Below are positions 25,556 through 34,130 of a stretch of DNA of 64,000 bases, piece after piece (the stretch's first letter is position 1; every line of letters begins with the position of its first letter). The notes beneath the pieces were generated by a model, which searched no databases, was not told the origin of the DNA, and saw only the letters and a list, made by a program, of their open reading frames with translations. This stretch comes from Kuafuiihalomonas sp050331295. GTDB taxonomy: Bacteria; Myxococcota; Kuafuiibacteriia; Kuafuiibacteriales; Kuafuiibacteriaceae. The stretch is from assembly GCA_050331295.1 (NCBI GenBank), contig JBHJGZ010000004.1:434001-498000 (forward strand), in the 5' to 3' direction. The position numbers and the translations under genes are program-made.

Positions 25556-25560
25556 GGAGG
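25556..25560 (+). promoter_or_regulatory. Shine-Dalgarno GGAGG for the sigma-factor gene
   Basis: GGAGG with a 6-base spacer to the GTG at 25567. It fixes the start of the sigma-factor gene. Confidence 0.7.
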
Positions 25561-25566
25561 TCGAAG

Positions 25567-26361
25567 GTGGATCCATTTCTGAGGCAGCCGAAGTTTTTGG
25601 AGGATTTCCGGGCCGGGCGCTCCCACGCGTTGGACAAGGTGTATCGAACCTACAAGAAGCCCTTGCGCCACTTCATCGTCCGGGGCTTCACCTTCAAGAG
25701 CGAAGGACGACCGATGTACTTCGCGGGGGCCTATTCGGAGGCGGACATCGAAGACGTCATCCACGAAACGTTTCGGCGTGCGTTCGGTGAGCGGGCCCGC
25801 CGAACCTACGACGGCATTCGACCGTACAAGAACTACCTCTTCACCATCGCCCGGAACGCCGTCATCACCGACCTCACGGCAAAGCAGCGCCAGGTTCCCG
25901 TAGGGGAGGCGCTCATGCGAGACGCGTCCGGAGACGACATGACCCCGCTGGAGCAGTGGGTGCGGAGTCGCCAGCTCGGAGATGAAGCCTCGAGCTGCGA
26001 TTGCGACGAGCTCGTCGAGAATCTGGAGATCTACGGGCTGCTCATGGGCTTTCTCGAGCACCTGAATGAAGAAGAGCAGCGTTTCTTCCGGCTTCGTTTT
26101 TTGGCAACCTGCTCACAGGAGCGGACCGCCCAGGAGATGGGTTGGAACCGGGCACGAGTGAGGAAGGTGGAGGACCGGTTGCGAAAGCGATTCCTGACCC
26201 ACGCCCGAGGCAGCGGCTATCTCGAGCACCGGGCGGAAGGCCGAAGGGTACGCCGGGTGGAAGATCCGGCGTCTCATTCGAAGGTCTTCGAGCGCAGTCG
26301 CCAGCTCTGGCGAGAAGGTCGGGTATCGGACCGCGTCGAGTTCTTGCTGGAGGCGGCCTGA
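25567..26361 (+). CDS. RNA polymerase sigma-70 family (ECF-like) sigma factor
   Basis: 264 residues from a GTG preceded by GGAGG at 6 bases. Region 2 is seen in SHALDKVYRTYKKPLRHFIV, DIEDVIHETFRRAF and KNYLFTIARNAVITDLTAKQR; region 4 in LNEEEQRFFRLRFLATCSQERTAQEMGWNRARVRKVEDRLRKRF. It is longer than a minimal ECF factor: the linker between regions 2 and 4 is extended and carries a CDCDE cluster, and about 55 residues follow region 4. No anti-sigma gene is adjacent. The stop overlaps the start proposed for mutT (CTGA), suggesting coupled expression. Which genes it controls is not visible. Confidence 0.88.
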   Translation: MDPFLRQPKFLEDFRAGRSHALDKVYRTYKKPLRHFIVRGFTFKSEGRPMYFAGAYSEADIEDVIHETFRRAFGERARRTYDGIRPYKNYLFTIARNAVITDLTAKQRQVPVGEALMRDASGDDMTPLEQWVRSRQLGDEASSCDCDELVENLEIYGLLMGFLEHLNEEEQRFFRLRFLATCSQERTAQEMGWNRARVRKVEDRLRKRFLTHARGSGYLEHRAEGRRVRRVEDPASHSKVFERSRQLWREGRVSDRVEFLLEAA

Positions 26362-26774
26362 AACGGATCCACGTGGTGGCGGCCGCCTTGATGAACGCCG
26401 AGGGTGGCTACTTGTTGACCCAACGACCGCCGGGGAAACACCTCGCCGGTCTCTGGGAGTTTCCCGGCGGAAAGGTGGAAGACGACGAATCGGAGTCGGA
26501 TGCCTTGCGACGGGAACTCCGGGAGGAGCTCGGCATCGAAGCGGAGGTCATGGATCTGCTGGCGGAAACAGAACATGCCTACCCTCAATTCACGGTATGG
26601 CTTCGTCTGTTCGAGGTCCGTCACGAGACGGGGACGTTGACGGCGCGGGAAGCCTCCGGATGGGGATGGTACCGCCCGGAAGAGATGAAGACCTTGGGGA
26701 TGCCGGAGGCCGACGAACCTCTGGTGAGCGCGCTGCTCGTGCGCGCCGCCGAAGGGGCTCGTCACCTTCCATAG
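26358..26774 (+). CDS. mutT: MutT-type Nudix hydrolase (8-oxo-dGTP diphosphatase family)
   Basis: About 138 residues if translation begins at the CTG overlapping the sigma-factor stop (26358), with GGAGG 4 bases before; that reading gives the typical MutT N-terminus (x-KRIHVVAAAL). GTG codons at 26373 and 26376 are the conservative alternatives. The family removes oxidised nucleotides from the pool. The Nudix box is complete: GGKVEDDESESDALRRELREELGIE. Also seen are LTQRPPGKHLAGLWEFPGG before it and EADEPLVSALL near the end, the usual MutT layout and length. The open frame continues well upstream into the sigma gene, and that part is not coding. Confidence 0.9.
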   Translation: MKRIHVVAAALMNAEGGYLLTQRPPGKHLAGLWEFPGGKVEDDESESDALRRELREELGIEAEVMDLLAETEHAYPQFTVWLRLFEVRHETGTLTAREASGWGWYRPEEMKTLGMPEADEPLVSALLVRAAEGARHLP

Positions 26775-26856
26775 GCGGGAAGTTTCCGCTCGGTGACGAC
26801 CTGCGTCCCGGGTGCCGCCTGGGACATCGGCACGGCAAATGCTCGTCCATGGGAGA

Positions 26857-28281
26857 ATGGGCGTACGAACGATTCTTGCAGCCACCGATTTCTCCGACCG
26901 TTCGTTCGCAGCGGTCGCGGCGGCCCGAGAAGTGGCCGAGGCGGTGGAAGCACAGCGGATCCATCTGGTCCACGTGTTGGACACCGGCTTGGGAGGCTCT
27001 CCGTTGCCGTACACTCTCCCGGAAGCCGAGGCGGAGGAGGTCCGGGCCGAGGCCATGGCTCGAGCCGAGGAGCGGCTTCGCGCCATCGAAGTCCTGCCGG
27101 GAATCGAGCGCACCGTGGAGGTTCGGATCGGAGAGCCAGCCTACGAGCTTGCGGTGACCGCTGACGAAGTCGGCGCCGAATGCATCGTGGTCGCCACCCA
27201 GGGACGGGGGGCCATCGGTCGCGCCGTCCTCGGGAGCGTGACGTGCTCGCTCATCGGAATGGCCCACTGTCCGGTCCTCGTCACCGGAAAGGAGCGGGGC
27301 GCGTTGCATCAACTGAAGCGTCTCTTGGCCGCCGTGGACATGTCGCCGGTGTCGTACGCGGTGCTTCGAGCGGCGCGCGGTCTGGTCCGTCGGACCAAAG
27401 GCGAGCTTCGGGTCTTCTCGGTCTATCAGCGCCCGTTCATGATGCCGGCAGAGCATCCCATGTACTTCACCAGCACCAACGACGTGCTGGAAATCGAAGC
27501 GGAGCAAGCCCAGAAGCAGGCTCTGGATGAACTGATCAGCCAGACGTTGCCGGGACTTCACGTCGCAACCGACGTGGTCTCCGGCTTCGACCCGGCGGAG
27601 CGTGTTTCCCAGTACGCCGAGGACCATCCGGCCGACCTGATGATCATCGGCTCCAGCGGCATTCGTACCTGGGGCCGCCGTCTCTTCGGTACCAACGCGG
27701 AGCGTGTCCTGGCCAAGGCCAAGGTTCCGGTGCTGGTGATTCCGGACCCGACCCGGAGAGGCGTCGAGGTGGAAACGCACCTCGTGAAGAACGAGACCGG
27801 GAAGAAGAGGCACCCCGATGAGCAGATGGTATACGCGTTGTTCGATGACGAACCGTCGGTGCGGCGCGTGCTGGCAGAGCTGGTCAATGCCGGCGTGACG
27901 GCCGAGGACATCAGCGTCCTCATGTCTGAGGGGACCCACCGGGACAAATTCGACAACGATCATCCAGATGAAGCGTTTGCTGCTGGCGGTGCCGTCGGCG
28001 CCACGGTGGGGGGCATCCTCGGCGGATTGGCCTCTCTGGGTGCAGCGTCGGGGGTCGGTCTCCTCGTGGTGGGTCCAGCCGTGGCGCTGGGATTGGCCGG
28101 CGGTCTTCTCGGCACCTTGCTGGGCTTTGGGGTTCCATCTTCCGAAGCGAAGCGACTCGAGTCCGAGGTGAAGGACGGAAAGACGCTGGTCGCGGTCCAC
28201 ACCCATGACTTCGCGGAGATCCAAAGGTCCAAGGACATTCTCGCGAGCATGGGGGCCATGCCGAAACGGCTGGCCCTGTAG
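26857..28281 (+). CDS. Tandem universal stress protein with C-terminal glycine-rich hydrophobic domain
   Basis: 474 residues from the ATG at 26857 (an ATG at 26839 would add six). Two UspA domains follow each other: about 1-150 (VRTILAATDFSDRSFAA; loop ATQGRGAIGRAVLGSV) and about 152-310 (LKRLLAAVDMSPVSYAVL; loop GSSGIRTWGRRLFGTNAERVL). The second loop fits the G-2x-G-9x-G-S/T ATP-binding pattern; the first starts with Ala. After residue ~330 comes VYALFDDEPSVRRVLAELVNAGVTAEDISVLMSE and a Gly/Ala-rich hydrophobic hairpin (about 375-435), resembling stress proteins that bind or insert into membranes. USPs bind ATP and support survival under stress; the fused tail is unusual. Confidence 0.88.
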   Translation: MGVRTILAATDFSDRSFAAVAAAREVAEAVEAQRIHLVHVLDTGLGGSPLPYTLPEAEAEEVRAEAMARAEERLRAIEVLPGIERTVEVRIGEPAYELAVTADEVGAECIVVATQGRGAIGRAVLGSVTCSLIGMAHCPVLVTGKERGALHQLKRLLAAVDMSPVSYAVLRAARGLVRRTKGELRVFSVYQRPFMMPAEHPMYFTSTNDVLEIEAEQAQKQALDELISQTLPGLHVATDVVSGFDPAERVSQYAEDHPADLMIIGSSGIRTWGRRLFGTNAERVLAKAKVPVLVIPDPTRRGVEVETHLVKNETGKKRHPDEQMVYALFDDEPSVRRVLAELVNAGVTAEDISVLMSEGTHRDKFDNDHPDEAFAAGGAVGATVGGILGGLASLGAASGVGLLVVGPAVALGLAGGLLGTLLGFGVPSSEAKRLESEVKDGKTLVAVHTHDFAEIQRSKDILASMGAMPKRLAL

Positions 28282-28312
28282 TTGGCGCCCGGACCGTGCC
28301 GGTTTGTCGCCG

Positions 28313-28777
28313 TCAGTCGACCGGCAGCGCGTTGGTGTCTTTGACCTCTCGAAGCACGAAACTGGTGTTGACGGACCGGATCATCGAAAGGGGCAGGAGG
28401 CGTCTGGCCAAAAAGCGCTGATAGCCTTCCATGTCCTTGACGACCACCCGGACCATGAAGTCACGGTCGCCGGTCACGGCGACCACCTGTTGAACCTCCG
28501 GGGCATCCCGGAGCGCCGCTTCGAAGACGTCCAGGCTTTCCTGACTGTGATGGGACAAAGACACCATCGCGATGGCCACGAGGTTCAGACCCAGGGCTTC
28601 GCGACTCAGCACCGCCACGGTCTTACGCAGGACGCCACGCTCCTCCAGACGCTTGATCCTCCGCCAGACCGGCGAGGGGGAGAGGCCGACCGCATCCGCT
28701 AGCTCGCTCACCGGTCGTGCTGCGTCCCGTTGGAGCTCGGCCAGAATGGAGCGGTCGGTCTCGTCGAGTTCATCCAT
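28313..28777 (-). CDS. Lrp/AsnC family transcriptional regulator
   Basis: 154 residues from the ATG at 28777 (a GTG two codons earlier is possible). The N-terminal winged helix is clear: LDETDRSILAELQRDAARPVSELADAVGLSPSPVWRRIKRLEERGVL. The C-terminal ligand-binding RAM domain includes VQQVVAVTGDRDFMVRVVVKDMEGYQRFL. Length is standard. It is transcribed away from the phenylalanine hydroxylase gene, and the 99-bp gap between them is the natural place for a shared operator. Control of that gene in response to phenylalanine or tyrosine is therefore the likely role, as for Lrp-type regulators next to amino-acid catabolic genes. Confidence 0.93.
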   Translation of the reverse strand: MDELDETDRSILAELQRDAARPVSELADAVGLSPSPVWRRIKRLEERGVLRKTVAVLSREALGLNLVAIAMVSLSHHSQESLDVFEAALRDAPEVQQVVAVTGDRDFMVRVVVKDMEGYQRFLARRLLPLSMIRSVNTSFVLREVKDTNALPVD

Positions 28778-28876
28778 GCTCACAGAGCCATCATAGAGCA
28801 TGATTCGTGCGTGTATCCGGGTTGTTGTGACCCAAAGAGCACAGAAAATGTCCTCGATCTCTTTCATCATCGGCGC

Positions 28877-29605
28877 GTGACGTTCGCGAGTGCCTACCGC
28901 AGCAAGCCGGCCGATGCCGACGGTCGATTTCCCTATGACGCAGAGGAGTGCGCGGTCTGGGCGGAACTGGTGGAAGCACAGCGTCTCGGTCTTGCCGGTC
29001 GAGCGTGGGGTCGCTTCCACGCGGGCGTCAGCCTCTTGGGACTGGACCGCACCATTCCCCAACTGTCCGATTTGTCCCTGCGGCTGGAGGCGTTGACCGG
29101 CTTTCGGGCGGTGCCGGTCCCCGCGATGATCGAAGCCGAGACTTTCTTCAACCTGCTTGCAGAGCGCTGCTTTCCGGTGGCGACGTTCGTCCGACGTCGA
29201 GACGAGATGGAGTATCTCCAAGAGCCGGACCTGTTCCACGAGGTGTACGGCCATTGCTCCTTGTTGGCGGACCAGGAGATCGCGGACCTCACCCAGCAAT
29301 TTGGCCACCTAGGTCTGCGAACGCCTCGGCGACACTGGTACCGGCTTCAGCGTTTGTTTTGGTTCACCATGGAGTTCGGGCTCATCCGCAGCGAAAGCGG
29401 AGTTCGGATCCTGGGGGCGGGAATCCTATCGTCGCCCAAGGAAAGCGTGCTTGCATTGGAGAGCCCTCGGGCGGAGCGTCTCGATTTCGACCTGGAGACG
29501 GTGATGTCCACCGACTATCGCATCGACCGTATCCAGCCCCGGTACTTCGTCCTGAGCAGCTTGGAAGACCTGTGGATGGCTTTGGATCCCCGCCACTTCG
29601 CCTGA
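28877..29605 (+). CDS. phhA: Phenylalanine 4-monooxygenase (phenylalanine hydroxylase)
   Basis: 242 residues from the GTG at 28877. Converts phenylalanine to tyrosine with O2 and tetrahydropterin at a non-haem iron. Iron ligands are visible as H121 and H126 in PDLFHEVYGHCSLL and E166 in FWFTMEFGLI; the signature differs from the usual HEVxGHxPLL in having CSLL. VPAMIEAETFFNLLAERCFPVATFVR before it and LGAGILSSPKESVLAL after it match the catalytic core. There is no regulatory ACT domain, as in other bacterial forms. No pterin-recycling gene is adjacent. Its likely regulator is the divergent Lrp gene. Confidence 0.94.
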   Translation: MTFASAYRSKPADADGRFPYDAEECAVWAELVEAQRLGLAGRAWGRFHAGVSLLGLDRTIPQLSDLSLRLEALTGFRAVPVPAMIEAETFFNLLAERCFPVATFVRRRDEMEYLQEPDLFHEVYGHCSLLADQEIADLTQQFGHLGLRTPRRHWYRLQRLFWFTMEFGLIRSESGVRILGAGILSSPKESVLALESPRAERLDFDLETVMSTDYRIDRIQPRYFVLSSLEDLWMALDPRHFA

Positions 29606-29664
29606 CTCGGCTCTGAGCCCATTTCTCGGATGACCCGGTCTTCGTTCCGCGTCATGTCCCACCA

Positions 29665-31509
29665 ATGAGCACTCGGTGGAGAGGGTTTGCAGCGTTTTGC
29701 GCAGGCGTGATGTCTGCGTTCGCGGTGTCATGCGCGGGGGGGACCCGTACGGCAGACTCGGACGGGCCGGCCGAACCGAAGACGAAAGGCGTATCCATGA
29801 CCCAGCCGTCCGATGATCCCCGTTCGGAAGAAGTGTCCCGCGGCGATCGCGTCTCGGGGCGCCCTTGGGCTTCCCGCAGTCCGGTGGTGGCGCAGCACGG
29901 CATGGCTGCGACCGCCCATCCCGTCGCGACCCGAGTGGCGGTGGATGTGCTTCGGCAAGGCGGGAACGCCGTGGATGCGGCCATTGCAGCCAATGCGGCC
30001 CTCGGTTTCCTCGAGCCCGTGGGCTGCGGCATCGGTGGAGATCTGTTTGCGCTGGTCTGGGATCCGAACAGCGAGGAGGTCGTCGGCCTGAATGCCAGCG
30101 GACGTGCGCCGATCGGACGAAGCTACGGCACGCTCCGGGAGAAGCTGGACGGAGCAAAGCGGATTCCGCCGTTCGGCTCTCTTTCGGTCACCGTCCCCGG
30201 GGCGGTGAGCGGATGGTTTGCGCTCCACGAGCGTTTTGGAAAACGCTCCATGGACGAGCTGCTGCAGCCGGCCATTGAGCTTGCACGTGAAGGTTCACCC
30301 CTTCCGCAAACCATCGCGTATTACTGGCGACGAAACATTCAGGCACTGAAGAGATTCGCGGCCTCCGAGCCATGGTTGGAGGAACTCGACAACGCCCTCG
30401 GGACATTCGCGCCGGGCGGAAGGGTGCCAGGTGTCGGCGAAGTATTTGCGAACCCCGACCTGGCCCGCACATATGAGCGCATCGCATCGGGCGGCCGGGC
30501 CGCCTTTTACCAGGGCGTCATCGCCAAGACCGTCGACGGCTACATGCGGCGTATCGGCGGAGATCTTCGCCTCGCGGACTTCCAACGGCACACCAGCGAG
30601 TGGGTGAAGCCGCTGTCGGTCCTGTACCGAGGAGTCCGAGTGTATGAGCTTCCTCCGAATACCCAAGGTGTCGCCGCCCTGCAGATGCTCGCGATCCTGA
30701 ACGGATTCGATCTCGGTGGGATGACGCCGGGCAGCGCCGAGCTCATTCATCTTCAGGTAGAAGCCAAACGGCTCGCGTTCGAAGACCGCGCGCGGTTCTA
30801 TTCAGATCCAGCCGCGAAGGCAAACATCCCGGATCTGCTGTCCGACCAGAGGATCGTCAAAATGCGCGAGCTCATTCGACCGAACCAGGTGATTTTGAAC
30901 CTTCCAGTCGACGAATCGGTGCTGGAAGAGGGCGACACCACGTACCTGACGGTGGCCGATGGCTCGGGCATGATGGTTTCGTTGATTCAATCGAACTATC
31001 GCGGCATGGGTTCTGGTCTCGTACCCGACGGTCTCGGCTTCATGCTTCAAGACCGAGGAGAACTCTTCGCCCTGGATCCCGACCATTCCAACGTCTACGC
31101 GCCGGGCAAGCGTCCTTTTCACACCATCATCCCCGCCATGGCGACACGAAACGGCAAGGCATGGCTGAGCTTCGGCGTGATGGGCGGAGCCATGCAGCCG
31201 CAGGGTCACGTTCAGGTGCTCAGCCATCTCGTCGATTTTGGGATGAACGTGCAGGAAGCGGGAGACGCAGCGCGATGGAGGCACGACGGGTCTCCCGAAC
31301 CCACCGGTGCACCGGGGGATGGGGTGGGTGTACTGTATGTAGAAAGCGGTATCTCGCCAACGGCCCGGGACGCGCTTCGGCGAAAGGGGCATCAGGTCCG
31401 CGACGGCGCGGGAGGATTCGGCGGCTACCAGGCCATCCTGCGGGACGACAATGCGGTGTACCACGGCGCTTCCGAAATGAGAAAGGACGGCCTGGCTCTC
31501 GGCTATTGA
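29665..31509 (+). CDS. ggt: Gamma-glutamyltransferase, predicted lipoprotein
   Basis: 614 residues. Cleaves the gamma-glutamyl bond of glutathione and related peptides and transfers or hydrolyses it. The N-terminus looks like a lipoprotein signal (FAVSCAGG, Cys about 29), so the enzyme is probably anchored in the envelope. The large subunit has AATAHPVATRVAVDVLRQGGNAVDAAIAAN and GCGIGGDLFALVW. The autocatalytic cut site is before Thr425 in EEGDTTYLTVADGSG, and the small subunit continues MVSLIQSNYRGMGSGLVPDGLGFMLQDRG. The nucleophile Thr and the substrate residues around it are present. It appears to be a single-gene unit. Confidence 0.95.
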   Translation: MSTRWRGFAAFCAGVMSAFAVSCAGGTRTADSDGPAEPKTKGVSMTQPSDDPRSEEVSRGDRVSGRPWASRSPVVAQHGMAATAHPVATRVAVDVLRQGGNAVDAAIAANAALGFLEPVGCGIGGDLFALVWDPNSEEVVGLNASGRAPIGRSYGTLREKLDGAKRIPPFGSLSVTVPGAVSGWFALHERFGKRSMDELLQPAIELAREGSPLPQTIAYYWRRNIQALKRFAASEPWLEELDNALGTFAPGGRVPGVGEVFANPDLARTYERIASGGRAAFYQGVIAKTVDGYMRRIGGDLRLADFQRHTSEWVKPLSVLYRGVRVYELPPNTQGVAALQMLAILNGFDLGGMTPGSAELIHLQVEAKRLAFEDRARFYSDPAAKANIPDLLSDQRIVKMRELIRPNQVILNLPVDESVLEEGDTTYLTVADGSGMMVSLIQSNYRGMGSGLVPDGLGFMLQDRGELFALDPDHSNVYAPGKRPFHTIIPAMATRNGKAWLSFGVMGGAMQPQGHVQVLSHLVDFGMNVQEAGDAARWRHDGSPEPTGAPGDGVGVLYVESGISPTARDALRRKGHQVRDGAGGFGGYQAILRDDNAVYHGASEMRKDGLALGY

Positions 31510-31582
31510 AGCCAGTGCTACGCGACGGTTTGGTCCACGCACGTACCTTGTGTCCTCGGGTTGCATGGTCCAGGTTGTAGGT

Positions 31583-32215
31583 ATGCGACTTCAAACCTTG
31601 GCCTGGCTGACCGTCATTGGCTTGGCGGTTCCCGCCTACGCGGCGCCTCCGAAATTGGCGATCATGAAAGACGCGCCCTCGGGGGAGGGTGAATGGAAGA
31701 TGGAGATCCTGGCGTTTTCGGCCGAAGGTGTGGACGCAAAACAAGTGCCGAAGAGCGTTACTCTGTGCGTGGACCTGGCCGAGCGGGTCTACGACGTCGA
31801 CGTAGGATCCGACAAGGAAGGCAAATCGTCTTGCGAACCCGAGGTGCATGAAAATACGGCGGACCGCGCCCGGGTGTCCTTGAAGTGTGAAGGGCACGAC
31901 TCGGAGGCGACCATTCGCCGGGAGAGCGCAAAGTCGTTCGTGGTGGACGGCAAGGGCACACACGAGGGCAACGCGATGTCCATGCAGGTTCGTTACAGCT
32001 ACCAAGGACCCTGCAGTGACGCAAAGGCGTCACCTTTCGGAACCGGAGCCCTTCGGGGCGTGGAAATGAATCCGGAGCAGTGCGCACAGATCAAGGCTCA
32101 GACCGCTGCCATGGATCCGAAGGTGGCTTGTGCGAGCTTGAGCGGCGAAGCGAAGGCCCAATGCACGGCCCAAATGAATCAAGCCATTGAGGCTCTGAAG
32201 GCTGCCTGCCCCTGA
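31583..32215 (+). CDS. Secreted DUF3617-like protein
   Basis: 210 residues from the ATG at 31583, which begins a clear signal peptide (MRLQTLAWLTVIGLAVPAYAA). The mature part starts with a GEWKMEILAFS strand, then a VTLCVDLA segment with paired cysteines (C of LCVDL and SSCEPEV), RARVSLKCEG and SMQVRYSYQGPC. This pattern of strands and cysteines resembles DUF3617, a periplasmic family of unknown role. The C-terminus adds a Cys-containing helical tail (EQCAQIKAQTAAMDPKVACASLS). Six to eight cysteines suggest disulfides. The family call is tentative. Confidence 0.65.
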   Translation: MRLQTLAWLTVIGLAVPAYAAPPKLAIMKDAPSGEGEWKMEILAFSAEGVDAKQVPKSVTLCVDLAERVYDVDVGSDKEGKSSCEPEVHENTADRARVSLKCEGHDSEATIRRESAKSFVVDGKGTHEGNAMSMQVRYSYQGPCSDAKASPFGTGALRGVEMNPEQCAQIKAQTAAMDPKVACASLSGEAKAQCTAQMNQAIEALKAACP

Positions 32216-32340
32216 CCACCCTGCAAACCCTCACCGGCCTGCTCGGGACCAGCGGTTCGTGAGCCGAACCAAAACCGTGCGATGCTCGATGGACCTCGAC
32301 TCTGATTGGGTGAGAATCGGAAAGCCTGTACGCAAAGGCA

Positions 32341-33096
32341 GTGGAGAGGCTCTTGGTCACCGGTGCTTCCCGTGGGATCGGTTCTGCGGCGGCTCTTGCT
32401 CTTGCCAGGCCCGGGCGACACATCGTCACCGTTTCTCGGGGCCGGGCCGGGCTGGAGGCGACCCGTCGGGCCATTGAGTCAAAGGGCGCCGAAGCTTCGG
32501 TCTACGTATGTGACCTCGCGGTTCCGTCCGATGTCGACAGGATGAACGACGAACTCGGTGACCTCGATGGAATCGTTTTGAACGCCGGTGTGTCGAACAA
32601 TCGAAGCTTCTGTGAATCGACGTCCGATGCGTTCGAGCGTGAACTTCAAGTCAACTATCTTAGCCCAGTTCAGATCCTTCGGCATCACTTGCCCGCTCTC
32701 GTTCGACGAAATGGGGGCCACGTTGTCGCCGTGACGTCCTTGACAGCTCTCGTTCCCTTTCCTGGCAACGCGACCTATGCGGCGTCCAAGGCCGCCATCT
32801 TGGCACTTTTTCGAAGCCTTCGGGTGGAGATGGACGGGACGGGCGTGACGTTTGGATGCGTGCTACCCGGCTACACCGACACGGAGATGACACGCGCCAT
32901 GGAAACCCGCGCGCCACCCATGTCGGCTGAAGTGGTGGGGCAGGCGGTGGCCGACTGCTACGAACGACGTCTTTCATTCGTGGTGCCGGGCACCATGAAC
33001 CGGGCAGCGGCCCGGATGTTCGGGGCGTTTCCCAGAGTCTCCGACGCCCTCATGACCCGATTCGTCGACTTCATGGTGCCCAAGAATCGTGGATGA
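32341..33096 (+). CDS. Short-chain dehydrogenase/reductase
   Basis: 251 residues, GTG start. A classical SDR: LLVTGASRGIGSAAALALA (nucleotide loop), YVCDLAVPSDV, IVLNAGVSNN (NAG), the Ser in VAVTSLTALV and the catalytic YAASKAAILAL (Tyr-xxx-Lys). The late LPGYTDTEMTRAM is also typical. Substrate unknown; the C-terminal FVVPGTMNRAAARMFGAFPRVSDALMTRFVDFMVPK resembles the short, partly hydrophobic tails of membrane-associated SDRs such as 3-ketosphinganine reductase. Its end overlaps the next gene by 8 bp, so the pair is probably one operon. Confidence 0.92.
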   Translation: MERLLVTGASRGIGSAAALALARPGRHIVTVSRGRAGLEATRRAIESKGAEASVYVCDLAVPSDVDRMNDELGDLDGIVLNAGVSNNRSFCESTSDAFERELQVNYLSPVQILRHHLPALVRRNGGHVVAVTSLTALVPFPGNATYAASKAAILALFRSLRVEMDGTGVTFGCVLPGYTDTEMTRAMETRAPPMSAEVVGQAVADCYERRLSFVVPGTMNRAAARMFGAFPRVSDALMTRFVDFMVPKNRG

Positions 33097-34120
33097 ACCG
33101 ATCGTGGTCCTTGGCGCTGGTGGTTTCATCGGGCGCGCCTTGCGGAGGCGACTCGCGGGGACGCGAGAGGTTCGGTGCTTCGACCAGCGTTGGTCCGAGG
33201 ATGATCTGGAGGCATCGTCCGAGCGGCACCATACCTGCGACATCGCCACCGATGACGGTATTCGAGCGGTCCTGGATGCGTCCCGCGATGCCTCCGGTCT
33301 CGTCCACCTCGCAGCATACTATGACTTCAAGAATCGACCGGACCCTCGGTACGAACGCATCGAATCCGGGCTACAGCGGCTTCTCGAACGCCTGAAGGCA
33401 GATGCACCGCCGGACATGCCATTTGTGTATGCCAGCAGCATGGCCAACGTGAAGCCTACGGAGCCGGGTAGGAGGCTCACGGAAGAAAGCCCTCGATGGC
33501 GACCTTGGGCTTATCCCGCCCACAAGATGCGATGTGAAGAGCTCCTCGAGGCGGCGACCATGCCGCAGCCCCGGTGCGAGTTGGTGTTGGCGGGGGTGTA
33601 CAGTGACTGGTGTGAACTCGTCCCCCTTTACTTCCAGCTCGAGCGGGCGCGGCAACCGAGTTTGCATTCCAATCTGTACCCGGGGCCTACCGATCGAGGC
33701 CTTACCTACGTCCATGTCGATGATGTCGCGTCCGCTTTCGAGAAGGCCCTGACGATCCTTCACGGTTGCTCTGGTCTTCATCGTTATCTCATCGGTGAAG
33801 ATGAGCCGATGACCTACGCTGCGATCCACGGATCGGCACGAACCGCCTTTGGACACGAAGATGCCCAACTCCGGCGGGTTCCTCGACTGATGGCGAAGGC
33901 GGGAGCCGCAGTGTTTCGGGCCACGGGTGCAGAGCGCTTCGTTCGGCCCTGGATGATTGATTACGCAGGGGAGCATTTCGAGCTCGACGTGTCTCGGGCC
34001 CATCGAGACCTGGATTGGAAAGCCGAGCACGCGATATCCGAGCAACTCGCGGGAATCTGTCATCGGGCACGAGAACATCCGGACAAGTGGCGCCAGCTGA
34101 ACGAGGCACGACCTCGCTGA
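33089..34120 (+). CDS. NAD(P)-dependent epimerase/dehydratase family protein
   Basis: 343 residues from a GTG that overlaps the end of the SDR gene. Extended-SDR fold: IVVLGAGGFIGRALRRRLAG at the start, LVHLAAYYDFKNR, FVYASSMANVKP and catalytic YPAHKMRCEELL (Tyr-xxx-Lys). The central GLTYVHVDDVASAFEKALT matches the family's conserved C-terminal region. The substrate could be a nucleotide sugar, a steroid or a lipid-like ketone; the coupled SDR upstream favours a shared two-step pathway. Function beyond the family is not visible. Confidence 0.9.
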   Translation: MDEPIVVLGAGGFIGRALRRRLAGTREVRCFDQRWSEDDLEASSERHHTCDIATDDGIRAVLDASRDASGLVHLAAYYDFKNRPDPRYERIESGLQRLLERLKADAPPDMPFVYASSMANVKPTEPGRRLTEESPRWRPWAYPAHKMRCEELLEAATMPQPRCELVLAGVYSDWCELVPLYFQLERARQPSLHSNLYPGPTDRGLTYVHVDDVASAFEKALTILHGCSGLHRYLIGEDEPMTYAAIHGSARTAFGHEDAQLRRVPRLMAKAGAAVFRATGAERFVRPWMIDYAGEHFELDVSRAHRDLDWKAEHAISEQLAGICHRAREHPDKWRQLNEARPR

Positions 34121-34130
34121 GGGCGTACGG

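Noticed and set aside
26590..28224. A 544-residue leftward frame opposite the universal stress protein gene
   Set aside because: It is an antisense shadow: the protein is rich in Arg/His/Gly with no domain, while the opposite strand has clear Usp domains.
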